64,000 nt of DNA, taken from contig NW_002476364.1 of assembly GCF_000189635.1 (NCBI RefSeq), positions 372,001 to 436,000 of the forward strand, read 5' to 3'. The stretch comes from Tetrahymena thermophila SB210 (taxonomy: Eukaryota; Ciliophora; Oligohymenophorea; Hymenostomatida; Tetrahymenidae). The notes below the pieces were generated by a model, which worked only from the letters and a program-made list of their open reading frames with translations, was not told the DNA's origin and did no database searches. Both the position numbers and the translations under genes were made by a program. This document shows, one piece after another, positions 50,240 through 61,959 of the stretch. Position 1 is the first letter of the stretch; every line of letters starts with the position of its first letter.

Positions 50240-51440
50240 GAGTCATACTTTTAAGATTAAGGCAATTCTAAAGAAAAACCTAAACTTGATGAACACTCAT
50301 CGCTAATCATTTTTTATCTTGTTAAAATATAAGAAAATATAAATAGTGAAAATTAAAAAATGAGTAATAAGAGAAATTAAAGCTAATCAATAAAGTTTTA
50401 TATTTAAATTAATATTAAAATTAAAGAATAAAATTATTAAAAATAAATAATTTATTATTAAGAATTCATAGCTAAAAGACTTGAGAGATTTAGAGCCAAA
50501 TTAGTGAAATTAGTGCAGGATTCAAAACCAGAACTTAAACCTAAAGTACCTTCATCACCAATAGAATTATCACTTTTTAAATATTACAGAAAATACAAAT
50601 ATTTAAAATGAAATAAAAATATGACATTAATTATCAAACAAGAGTTAAAAAATAAATATCTGTTTAATTAATTAAGAAATATTCATAATATAAATCAAAA
50701 AGAAAATATATTTTTTTAATATTTTAAGTTAATTTATATTAAATAATATCATAATATAAAAAAATGAATTATTTTTACTAGAGAATAAGTTTTAATTTTT
50801 ACAAATTAACGAACTTTGCTAAAGTAGAACCTAAGTTTATTGTTATTGAATCACTGATTTTGTTATCACTTTTATAATATTAAAGAAAATAAAATTATTA
50901 AAAGCTAATAAGTGAATAAAGTGATAAAGATAATATTTTAATAATCAATGAATTAAATTATCTAATACACAAAATCTAATTAAAAAAAAGAAATCAAATT
51001 AAAACCTAAAAAAATAAATAGAATTAATTTTAAAATTTCAAGTATAATCAAAAGTAAATAAATAAATTGTTTTTACCTAAGATCAAGCTCCAATTATCAG
51101 ATTAAAGTAAACTTTGTTAATGCAGAAAACAAAGCTAATCCTCATCACCAATCTATTTATAACTTTTTTACATTAATGAAAATATAATTTAGAAGGAAAA
51201 AATAAAGAAGAAAAAAAAATGTATTATTAAAATAAAATGAGATGTGTAATAAATATAAAATAAATATTGAAAGCAATATTTAATAATTTGATTACAAAAA
51301 AGGATAAAGGTAAGACTGGATAATAATTTAATTATTTAAATTGAATAATGTTAAAAAGACCATGGTTATTTATAAAAATGAATTTACTGGAGATTGATTT
51401 TGAGACGTTTAGATTTAATCTGAGAAGATAGAAATTGTTA
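50240..51440 (-). pseudogene. Decayed exon-split leucine-rich repeats
   Basis: Five short minus-strand segments spaced about 300 bases apart look like single LRR exons of the ciliate 'N.I.DEG...LG..L..C.NL..L.L.L' type. At about 51430-51385, LSSQIKSKRLKINLQ ends at a GTAAAT donor. At about 51165-51075 there is IGDEDQLCFLHQQSLLQ. At about 50880-50790 there is SDNKISDSITINLGSTLAK followed by FVNLQKLKLIL. At about 50580-50480 there is SDNSIGDEGTLGLSSGFESC followed by TNFTNLALNLS. At about 50320-50250 there is ISDECSSSLGFSLELP. Spacing and one-repeat-per-exon structure fit known ciliate LRR genes. Poor consensus in the first, second and last units, missing donors and no start or end suggest a relic. 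No domain other than LRR is visible. Confidence 0.5.
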
Positions 51441-53388
51441 CATCATAAAAAAAATCTATTTAAGTAATAATTAAAATAATAAATATTTATTTACATCTTT
51501 TAATTCATGAAAGACTAATTCATATTTTATCATTTCCTTTTTTTTTGCTATTATAAAAAATATGTAATCAAAATTTTATAAATCCATTATAAAATTAATT
51601 CTATTAATAAATATTGTTAATAAGAAATTAAATGGCTTTATCATACATTATCCGATTTTTATTTAAGAAAATCAAACTCTATCCTTAAAAGCATAACATG
51701 AAAAATGCAAAACTGTAAATATTCATTAATTAAAACATATACCACTATTTTTAATAAATTATTCAGATTTTTATTAATCAAAAATATAAAAAAATTAAAT
51801 AATCAGACGAGTTTTTTGGAAAAAATTATTTTTTCTTTCAGCTTAACTTAGATAGAGGAATACCTGTATTGTTAATTTTTTAATATTTAATATTATTAGA
51901 ATATTTATTCAAAGTTAAAATGTTTTTAAACTAAGTAAAGAGCAAAAGTAAGCCATACATGATAAAGCAAATGAATTTGTGAAATCATTATTGTTTATAT
52001 TTTTTAGCTTATGTAAACGAAAAATTTATTTTATTTAATTAAAAACAAACAACCAACATACTCATACTTTTTAAAATACCTAAAACATATTCTAAAATTT
52101 AACTATATTAAATTATCGATTGCTACCTTACTTAGTTAATTTAATTATAAATCCTACACCATAAATTAACGATTTATAGATGAAGATAAAATTTTAATTC
52201 TTTAATAATCTTTAATTTTAAGTTTTTTTAAAATATAACAAGTTTATAGTTATTGGAAATAAATACTTTAACAATACAAATATAGCGTTTAAAAAAGGAA
52301 AATTATAGTTTAAATATTTAATTTGTTAGTTCAAGTGTATTAAAATTTATATAAATTGAGTTTTCATTATTTTTAATGCTTTGTTAAATTATTTAAGACA
52401 CTTATTTGGCTTAAGAGAAAAAAATTTGAAAAAAGGAAGTTGATTTTAGAAAAAAATCATAGAAATTACAATTTGTTTGCTTAATATTTTTATTTGGATT
52501 TGGTAAGTGTATTAGATTTTGGCTGCTATTAAATAGAATAAGCTTTACTTAAATTATTAAGAAAAATTTTAGCAATTATTGATAAAAATAAAGGATATTT
52601 TAGAAAATAACCATAGATATTACAATTTATTTGCGTAAGATTTATAATTTAATTGTTATTTATGGATTTGGTAAGCTGATTAAATTAATTTTTAACCACT
52701 AAAAAAAATATTAAATTTAATTAGCTTAGAACTACTTTTTCAATATTATAATAATATTCTATTAGGCTAATTTGTTTTTAGTAAGTTAAAAATCAAATTT
52801 AATTTGAAACGCATTTGAGATTTAGAATATATGTGCATAAATTAACATTTTTATTAGTTTAGACTCTATTTTAATTTACTTAAATTAATCGTTCTACTTA
52901 CTGTCTTTATTTTATTAAATGTTAAAAGCTAAAAACGTATAAATTAAATCGAACTTAAATTGTAAATATATATAATAAATTTTAAATTTCTAATTATTTA
53001 GAAAGCTAATTTCAGTCATAATCTGTACTAATATTTTGCTGATTTCTTATTTATATTCAATTTGTTTTATATTTATGAATAATTCCATGAAAAAAACAAT
53101 TATTTTAATACTTTAAAAGCCTATGTTTTTTAGTATTTGAAATAAAATGAAATTTAAAACAATTCTGGTTACTCTACTTTACTATGATAAAAATAAGATA
53201 AAATAAACTTAGTTTATTTATAATATTTATAGACTTTACTCTTTATTAGTTAGAGAGAAAGATAAATTATAAGCAGTAATCAATTATTTTTTAATAAATT
53301 AAAGAATCAATCAGTGATTTATTTAATTAGTAAATTAATTTTTCTAAAGATATAAGATTTGGAAAAAATATAAAATAAATCAATAAAA
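51441..53388. other. Intergenic, AT-rich
   Basis: About 1.9 kb with no supportable gene. Two loosely similar blocks near 52440-52540 and 52590-52680 share ATTACAATTT...GGATTTGGTAAG. Confidence 0.5.
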
Positions 53389-54327
53389 ATGGAAGAATAT
53401 AAACTAAAAAGATATACTGATTTCGATAGATATAATTATTAAGAAGAATAAAATGAAAAGAAGGGCAATCAGCTTTAGAATTATTTCTAGAAGATGCAAA
53501 AATTCAGAGATGTAGAAGATAAAAATTAATAAATCAATGATAAATACCAGAAAGAGAGGAATGGAAGAGAGATTAATAAACTGATAACAAAAACAAATAC
53601 AGAAATGGGTTCAACTAAGTATTCTAAGGCTAGAATTTTATCAAATTTTGAAGATAATTAAGAAATGTTGCCATAAAAAAAAGAATTAGCATAGTCTAAA
53701 TCAGCTTTGATATTAACAAAAAAGTAAAATAATGTAGATCAATAAATATATGATCAACTAACCAGGTTTAATGTTTCGCCTCATAAAAGTCACTAAAACT
53801 TATCTCTACCTCGTATTTAAAATGGGAATTAAGTTCCTACTCATAAAACATCTAAGTCTAATTTTACAACACCAAAAAGCTATCACGATATTTAAGGAAA
53901 CTTTTAAAATGCTTATTAGAAATAATCTTAGCTTCAAGCAGATTACTAAAAATAAAGAGATAGAAGAATACAAATGAGCGAGGGATAATTAAATAAAATA
54001 TATTAGAACTAAAGGGATCCTAGGTATTTGCCTTATGATTAAGTCTATGGCTATTATCCCCCTTTTTTTAACTAAAATTTGTATCATAAGTAAAAAGAAG
54101 ATGAAGAATTTAAAAAAAAGTTGATAAATCAAAATGAAAAATTAATGTAAATGTTCGAGTAAATGCAGCGCAATCATAAAGAGGAAATTAGTATCCTTAA
54201 GCTTAGAGAAAAACATACTCTCAAAATGATTAAATAATAATAAGAATAGATTGATCTCTAAAATAGAAAAATTGAAGAAAGAGATCTCCCTCCTCCTAAT
54301 TTTTTCTTAGCCCCACTACATTTCTGA
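53389..54327 (+). CDS. Gln/Lys-rich coiled-coil protein, unrecognised
   Basis: Single exon, 312 aa under the ciliate code, ATG 53389, TGA 54325-54327. Charged N-terminus MEEYKLKRYTDFDRYNYQEE, a helical Lys/Glu/Gln stretch to about residue 100, then a Ser/Thr/Asn-rich basic middle with S-P and T-P sites (FNVSPHKSHQNLSLPR). A Pro/Tyr-rich block YLPYDQVYGYYPPFFNQ comes at about residues 210-230. A C-terminal coiled coil follows (about 238-295: heptad-like KLMQMFEQMQRNHKEEISIL) and the tail ends DLPPPNFFLAPLHF. Nothing identifies a family. The coiled coil plus disordered basic region would suit a cytoskeletal or basal-body component (inference). About 450 bases separate it from the converging receiver-domain gene. 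Confidence 0.8.
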
Positions 54328-54778
54328 ACAAATTATAAAATCAAACAAAATTGATCACTAAATAACCTTATCTTACTCACAATCCTTTTCCAAAGATTGT
54401 TACTTATATCAATTTTGTCAAGTTAGACCCAAAAGAAGCAATTCCTTTAAAACTCTTAGTTACATCTAAAAATTAACAAATTTACAATAAATTTTTATAA
54501 ACAACAAAACAAAAAACAATTAAGTCTCTTTCTCTTTTTTTTCTCAATATATAAAAGAAAATATTTAACTTATATAAAACTAAGCAAATAAAATATTATT
54601 GTTTGTTTGATTGATTGATAGATATATAGATAGATAAATAAATTAATCGATTGATTGATTGATTGTGTAATATACAAATTTTATATATAAGTCAAATAAT
54701 TCAAATAAATAATTACAAAATTCCCAATTAAATTTCATATTATAATAATCTAAATTAATCTATTTTCTTATGATTAAT
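54328..54778. other. Convergent intergenic region with GATT/GATA microsatellite
   Basis: 3' flanks of two converging genes. A simple repeat TTGATTGATA...GATTGATTGATTG occupies 54601-54666. No gene. Confidence 0.55.
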
Positions 54779-57700
54779 TCATGCTTGTAATTTAAGAGTT
54801 AACTTTAATTTTGTTATTAATTTGTATAAATCTTCTTCTCCTATTTGAAGGTCTATTACGTCATTGTATCCTTAGGCTTTCAATTCTTGAACTGTTGATT
54901 AATTCTTTGAGTTGATTCTCATAAAACCAATTATGTAGCTATTAATTATTATAAATTACATATTTTAGTTAAAAAAATTTTCAATAATTTTTAAATTACG
55001 TTTGAGGTATTTTATTTTCTTTTTCGTATGTTCTAATTTTTTATATGGCATCTTCTTAAATAGCTTAATCCTTATCGTCTTCTTCTTTAGCAGGTTAAGC
55101 TTTCTTCGAAGGATCTGGCTTAACAGGTTAATTCTTTTTTATGACTATTAATGGTTTTATTTGAGTTAGAATTACTTAGTAAATTCTGCCACTTTCTATT
55201 GAACTCATGTATTTATCGAATAACGATTATCCATTCCAACAGTAATCAAAATACTCATTATAGGTTTTATTGAGTGAAGAGGTAGTTAAAGAAACTGATA
55301 TATTCTCTTGATCATCGCATACGAGAATAGTAAAAGTGTCATAGAATCTATATATGACTTTTACTTCTTTGGGTTAATCTATTATTTTTTATTATAAAAT
55401 TAATATATTTTTTCTATTAACAACCAAATTTTTACATATTATTTATGGATTTGCTCTAGATTATAGTATGGAATTCATATCAGTTGCTTTAATGGGCTTT
55501 TCTATTGCATCATCAAAACCTTTGAATGTGAAAGTCTCTTTAGTATTAGTCATTCCTCCAATTTAAGAACCAACAGCATTAAAGGATGCTATCAAATAAC
55601 TATTAAAATTTGTTTAATTAAATATATTCTTTATGTAAATAAATTTTACGTTCTTGGAACATTATTTTCTTTTTCATATTCACGTATTGTCTTCAATACT
55701 TCGTAACCATTTAAACCTTTATTTGTATTCATTCCTATAATCATGAAGTTATATAAAATGTTTTTTTTAATGCTATTCATGTATTTTTCTATAGTTGCTT
55801 CTCCTGTAGTGGTTGATTCTACAACTTTTGGAATGTCGCTCTTCATTTATGAAATGCTCATTAAACTAAAAAATGAATCTTCCATTACTATGAAAGTAGG
55901 TTTTTCATTGTATTTATATTCAGGCATGTCAGGCTATTTCATCACTTAGTTAATTTAAACTTATTGGTTTGGTTGTCCTTTAAAGCTTTAAATGGGTGAT
56001 GTTTTTAGTTGGCTTTAGCTTTTTTATAAAGAAGTTTTAACCACTTCACTCTTATTCACTACTGCTTTTTACACTTCTGAAATAAGGCTTGAATTGTTGC
56101 TGATACTCTGACGTTATTAAGGAACTTAGTTACTAGATTGTGGATTTGTCTGCTTTACTTAGGCAGAATTGTCTTCCTTTTACTGACTTTTTTATCTGAT
56201 CTGATCAAATTTAGCAAATTTCTCACTCATTTCAAACTTATTAATTTTAGAGGAGTTATTAGAAACAGACTAACCTGGTGAACTTTTATTGCTTTATCTT
56301 TCAGTACCTTAAAGATTTGTTTTTAAACTTTATAATTCGTTTTTATTGTCTTAGCTTTGTGTTTGACTTGTTTCGGAACTTTAAGAGTCTCCACCAAACT
56401 TAATGCCCTTATCTTTGATTTTCTTGAAGATATCAAATTCATCGATTTCTGGAATCTTAGAGAGACTTGTCTGCTAAGGTTAAGCATTACTGAAGCTAAC
56501 CGATTATTAAGGTTTTTCACCTTCAATTTTAATACCTTTCTAATGAACTTTACTGAACATATTGTTTAAAGCTTTCAGCTCTTAATCTTCCAGTAATTTT
56601 GATTTATCTTGATTAAAGCTGTTTTAAGCAGGTTTTTATTAATCCTTAAATGCAGGCGTGTTATTTTCTGATTTATCAGTTTCGATTTAAATCCCTTACT
56701 ATTTAACTTTGTTAAACACTTTGAATGCCTATTTTAGTTCAAGATCATCCATATTCTATTCTTGCTATTTATTGAATGCAGGCTACTTATTAAAGAATTA
56801 CTTTTACTAAGGGTTTAGTTAACTTTTCAAAAATTAATTGTCTATGTTTGGAACTTTCTGCTTTTCATTTTGTTACTAGACAGGTGGTTACTATTATGCA
56901 ACATTTTACTGAGATCCTAATTCAGTTTAAGATGAGTCTCCTCCTATTTTAATACCAGCTTGTTTCGCTTTTGTAAGAATACTAGGTCCATTTAGCTCTA
57001 ATTCTTCAAGTTCTTCTAAAGTCAGTTATCTCTTCTTCATTTTATCAGATTAAACAATTTAAGAAATCGATGGAATCTTTTCAATGCTTATTTGAGAAGA
57101 AGATGGCCTTTATTTTAGTGGAGGTGATTTCATCATAGAAGAATTAACAGAACCCTTAACTGAAATATCATCTCCGTTTTCGACAATTTCTTTTTTGATT
57201 CTTTCTACTAGCTAAATAACTTGGTTACGCTCCAAAGGCTTGATAATCACCTCATCAAAACCATCATCTTTATATTTTTCAGGACTGTTTTATTTTTAAC
57301 CATTTGCTATAGTCTCATTTAACTACTTAAACATTCCTACAATATATCTTTTTTTTATTTAAATTATATTTGAAACTTGTTAGAATTTTAGTAAATTTTA
57401 CGTTTTCTTAGCCTTCTTTTCTGCTTCATACTCTCTAATCTTTTTAACGATCTCAATTCCAGACATTTGATTAGAATTTATTGCTATCATGACTATTTGG
57501 TAAAGCTTTCCTGATTCAATTTACTGAAGGTAGGAGTTAATAAAGGATTTTTCACTCTTAGCAATTTCAACTTCTACATTGTTCTATGAAACAAAATCTT
57601 TCACCATCATAGAAGTTTAAATAACATCATCACATATCAAAATAGTAAATTTATCTAAATAGCTGTACTTCTAATCGTAATCTTCTGGCAATGCATCTAT

Positions 57701-60487
57701 TTATTTATATATTTTTATATAAAATGTATTTATCTTAAATTAAAGATTACATGTAACTTAAGGATTTTATCTTTCTTTTATTAGGTCATTTATGATATCT
57801 CTAGTGAGAGGTTTTTCAAAAGCTTTGTCAAATCCCTTGAAAAGATATGTCTCTGCAGATTTAGTTTATCCACCAACTTCATCTCCAACAGTGTTAAATG
57901 AAGCAATTAAGAATCTATTTATTTTATTTAAATAAAATAAATAATGATAAAATTTATAAATTTGTCTATTAATATTACGTGCGAGGAACTTAATTTTCTT
58001 TTTCATAGCTTCTAATTTGATTCATAACTTCTAAACCAGATATTCCTTTGGAAGCTTCAATTCCAAGAACAACAAAATGGAATAAGGTATTAGAGCGCAT
58101 ACTCTCCAAATAAAAGCTAAGTGCCTTTTACCCATCAGAAAATGTGTGGAATTTAATTGGAAGTTCATACTTAGCATATGGAATATTCATTCTACCGTTT
58201 TGAGACTCATCGAAGAAAATAATAGTGCATACATCATTATATTTATATTCAATTTTAATTTACTGGACAGAAGCTAATTTATTTTCAATTTCTCCAGATT
58301 TTTATATTTAAGCATTATCTTCAGTATCACTTTCTATTACGATTTCATCTTCTCCTCCTATTGAAGTTGCATTAACTTTTTAGTTTTCACCTAAAACTGA
58401 TGTGCCTTAAGCCTATTAAAAAATAAATTTATGTTTAAACTTAAAACAATAATAAATTATAATATTTTTTATTTTAATACTAGATGAATTCCGTCAGATT
58501 CGTTTAACATGGCAATTATCTTTCTTACTCTTTAAGTTTCTTACTTTTTGCTTTTATCACTTTATAAAAATTATTAAATTATTTTATTTAGTTTTCTTGC
58601 TTCAAATAAAATTAATTAATTAATTAATTAATTACGGAGAGTTAGGTTCTTTGTAAAAATGCATAGGACCTCCACTTAAAGAGGAACTTATTGTGTTGAA
58701 AATTTTATTTCCAACAAAGCTGAGGTTAGAGCTACCAACACTTTATTATCTTGTATTAGGAGAGTTTTCTAGTGAGCCAAATGAGAGGTTAATCTTTTTG
58801 CCTTTGATATTCTAAATCTTAGTGATTATATTCATCAACAGATTGCTTAATCCTGATTCAATGAATGAGAAGTGCTTAGTGATTTCATCATCTACATTAA
58901 TGTTGACTTCACCTTCAGAGTTATCATGAGTAGAATAAAGGGTTGCTTTACAAATTTAATTTTATAAATATCATGAAAAAAAGGGGAAAATTAATTAATT
59001 ACATTCATCAATTATTTTATCTTGTGGTGAAACGAAATTTATGGGAGATTAATCAGGACTAGTCATTTTGTTTTTTGACTTCTTTTATGATTTGTCTCTT
59101 TCATCGTCTCCAATAGATAAGGAGTAGACATTTTCAACAAAAGTTAAATTTCTTGCAGGCTTGCTGTGTTAAATGGGCATAAATTGAATGCTTGTAACTT
59201 CAGATTCTGTGAGATTTTGCACAGTTTTACCTGTAGCTTATCCCTAATTCTTGCTTTCTTCTATTTCGGCATTTTAAATATTATTACTGCTGGAGACTTT
59301 TTAGGGAATCTCAATCTCATAAACCTTTTCTATAGTAATTGTGTTTTTTTCAATTTCTTTTTCTATTAATTTTTCTGCCTGTTAAATTTAGAGCAAAACA
59401 CACTTTTGAGTTTTCCATTATATCTATTGAATAAAATAATAATCAAAAATATAATACTGATTCATTAATATTTAAGGATATTTACACTTGATCCTAAGAA
59501 AATTAAATCCAAGAATTTTTGTTCTGCCTATTCAGCTTAAGCTACAAGATTCTTCTAAAAGTTAACAGTGCACAATTTATCATTTTCTTTGACTTAATTT
59601 ACTAAATTTTCTATTATCTTTATATCTGGAGGATTCAATCTATGTATTAATTTGCAAATATTATTAGCGCTTTTGAAATTTCCTTCAAGTTAATTAGCTG
59701 GTAATATAGTTTAAAAAAAAGATTAAGCTCCTGAATTACATAGATGTACATCCAAATTAGAATCAATAATCATCAATGGTTGAGGAAGCTCATCAATAAG
59801 TAATTAAAATTAATTAGACAACTTCTTAGAGACGTCTAAGTGTATCCAAAATTCACGAATAAACTTCTCAAAAAAGCCAGCAAAAACGTGCATCCCTGCC
59901 TAAGCTAATATGAAGAATGTTAAATTTAATCTCAGAGAGGCGTCGTTGTCGTACAAACTGACTATGACCTAAACCAAAGTAAAAGAAGTAAAATTGTAGA
60001 TTAAATGCACCTTCCAGTGTGGTATAGTAAGCATATTTGTAAATATCATATGAATCGAAATTCCTAAAGCGCTACTTGCAAAATATGTTGCATTCTTGCC
60101 TGTTTCGATAAGATCTATACATAAGTACTGAGAACAATAAAAGTATAAAGAACTCAAACGAATCAAAATCTGGAATATAAAATTTTTTTTGAAATATTAA
60201 TTATGCATGTACATGATTCCTACACAAAAAAGTAGAGATAAAATCATGAACCAGCTCAATACAGGATAGAGCACTTAAGTAAGAGATGTGGCCGTTAAGA
60301 ATCCATAAATAACATGAAAAGTATTAAATAAGATAATTGCTATGAAGGAATATTTATGTCTATGAAGATACTCTAAAGAGTACCGCTTTTCTACTTATTC
60401 TTGCTAAAACTAAAGCAGCATGCTCATATTGTACTGCTTGTCTATGTTATTATGGTTATTTTTGCTACTTTTTATTCTGGATGCCAT
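54779..60487 (-). CDS. Multi-pass membrane PAS protein with four degenerate receiver domains
   Basis: ATG 60487-60485, TGA 54781-54779, about eleven exons and 1,700 aa. The N-terminus has about 5-6 hydrophobic helices (FIAIILFNTFHVIYGFL; WFMILSLLFCVGIMYM; 60350-59890). A PAS-like domain follows: LLIDELPQPLMIIDSNLDVH to WKTQKCVLLQIQQAEKLIE (59800-59370). Four receiver-like domains lie at about 58250-57772, 57650-57200, 55910-55450 and 55330-54779. Each has an acidic start (TIIFFDES, TILICDDV, TFIVMEDS, TILVCDDQ), a helix NQIRSYEKEN or similar, and usually KP near the end (EKPLTR, IKPLER, EKPIKA). The Asp that accepts phosphate in true receivers is Gly, Ala, Gly and Gln. No H-box or HATPase motifs lie between PAS and the receivers. 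A long Gln/Lys-rich linker (57150-55960) carries four related 'KGIKIGGDS' motifs. Likely a sensor that works without phosphotransfer. Confidence 0.75.
55980..57000 (-). repeat. Four-fold degenerate motif in the receiver-linker
   Basis: Units read AKQAGIKIGGDSSQTE (about 56960), NKVKQQGIQIETDKSEN (about 56700), SKVHQKGIKIEGEKPQQ (about 56540) and KKIKDKGIKFGGDSQSSE (about 56390). Each follows a short helix with LE(D/E)LE, DDLELK, EDQELK or PEIDEFD. Spacing is 50-90 residues; DNA identity is low, so the peptide appears conserved. Confidence 0.7.
58612..58635. repeat. (AATT)n microsatellite in intron
   Basis: AATTAATTAATTAATTAATT within an intron of the receiver-domain gene. Confidence 0.8.
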
Positions 60488-60499
60488 TTTAATAAATTA

Positions 60500-60562
60500 T
60501 TTATCTATCTATCTATTTATCTATTTATACTTATATTTCTATCTATCTATCTATTTATTTAT
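60500..60562. repeat. (TATC)n/(TATT)n microsatellite
   Basis: Runs of CTATCTATCTATTTATC and similar, directly before the start codon of the minus-strand receiver gene. Confidence 0.85.
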
Positions 60563-61430
60563 TTCAAGTCTTTTAAAAATTATTACTGCTAATATGATTT
60601 TTGAGTGTGTTGTGATGGATTTTCTAAAAATTAATTAATTATATTCTGCTTTTTATTTCTGATTTTTAAATATATTTGATTAAAAAACATGCTCGACTAT
60701 GAAATTTTTATCAGTTTTTTAATCTAATTTAATTACCTTTCAAGCCTCAACAGGATGATTTGAAAGTCTCTTTTTCTAAATTTTTCATAACTAGCTCAAA
60801 ATTTTACTCTAAACTTTGCTCTTAGTAAATAATTTTATTTTTTAATTAAAAATAGAATAAATTTATTATTATTAAAATCTAAATAAAAATATAAAAAATA
60901 AAAATGTTTTTTTTAGACTTTTAATCTTTATTAAATTTCAGTTATATTCTAAAAAATTTAATTCTATTTGAATTCAAAGATAAAAAATAAGTAGTTAAAA
61001 TTTTTTTGAAGTTGTAATTTTTAATTCAATTTATGGAAAATCAAACATGATTTACTTAAAATAAAATAATTCTGGAGGAGTAAATTAAAATCTTTCAAGA
61101 AATCAATTATTTGATGATAATTACTTTAAATTTAAAAACTAGCTTCTAAAATAATCTAAATATAGTTAAAATTTTTTAAACTGATTTAATTAGCTTATAA
61201 AATAACCTAAATATAGTTAATAATTTTAACTGATTTAAATAAATATAAAATGAAAAATATTATTAAAAAATAAATATATATAAAAATAAATTGATTTTAA
61301 TTAATATTTAGAAAGTTTCAAGTTAAAAATTCTAATCCTTTTAACATAGATTCCTATTTAATATTTAAGTTAATATGAAGAATATTAAACTTCTCAAAGA
61401 AGTATCGTTGTTGAACAAACTGACAATTGT

Positions 61431-61506
61431 GTGATTGATTGTTATTTATTATTTGTAGAATCAATCAATCAAAAAAGTAAACAAACAAACAAATAAATAA
61501 ATAAAA
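61431..61506. repeat. GATT/AATC inverted microsatellite plus (CAAA)n(TAAA)n
   Basis: TGATTGATTG and CAATCAATCA flank a 20-odd base loop, followed by AAACAAACAAACAAATAAAT. Confidence 0.8.
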
Positions 61507-61959
61507 TAACTCATTCATTAATTTAAATTCAAAAATTAAAAAATGAATTAATTTATGTAAATAATTAATAGATTGATTGAGCTTTAAAGGAGATGAAAAT
61601 AAAAAGAATTATATTCAAATTTATATGCAAGTATTTTTATTTGTTTTCAATATATTTGAGATTGTTAATTTTTGTAGATAATTTTAATTTGATACTTGAT
61701 TGATTGATACTATATTTATTAGAAATAAAAATTAATGAATTTGAAGATTTATGATAATTTATTACCAATAAAATAAAATTGATTGAATCAGATTGATTCT
61801 TATAATTTATTTATACTTACTACTCTTTATTAAATAAAAATCATCAAAATTCAATCCAAAAATACTATATAAATAATAAACATAATCAAAATATTTAAGG
61901 TTATACAAAAGATTTGCAATAGCGAAATTATAAATAAATTGTATAAAAAGAAACCACAA

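Larger units (their letters stand above)
60488..61959. other. Divergent intergenic region with microsatellites
   Basis: Separates two divergent genes. It holds a TATC/TATT simple repeat at 60500-60562, immediately upstream of the PAS-receiver start. A patch near 60835-60735 could be a small exon (minus strand) but no splice fits it to the neighbour. A GATT...AATC inverted repeat followed by (CAAA)n and (TAAA)n lies at 61431-61506. Confidence 0.55.

Noticed and set aside
53771-53977. Hydrophobic 68-codon frame MFRLIKVTKTYLYL
   Set aside because: Shifted frame inside the Gln-rich coiled-coil gene at 53389-54327, whose own frame is continuous.
60401-60638. Two overlapping Leu/Ile/Tyr-rich plus-strand frames
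   Set aside because: Both are translations of the TATC/TATT microsatellite plus antisense of the first exon of the receiver-domain gene.
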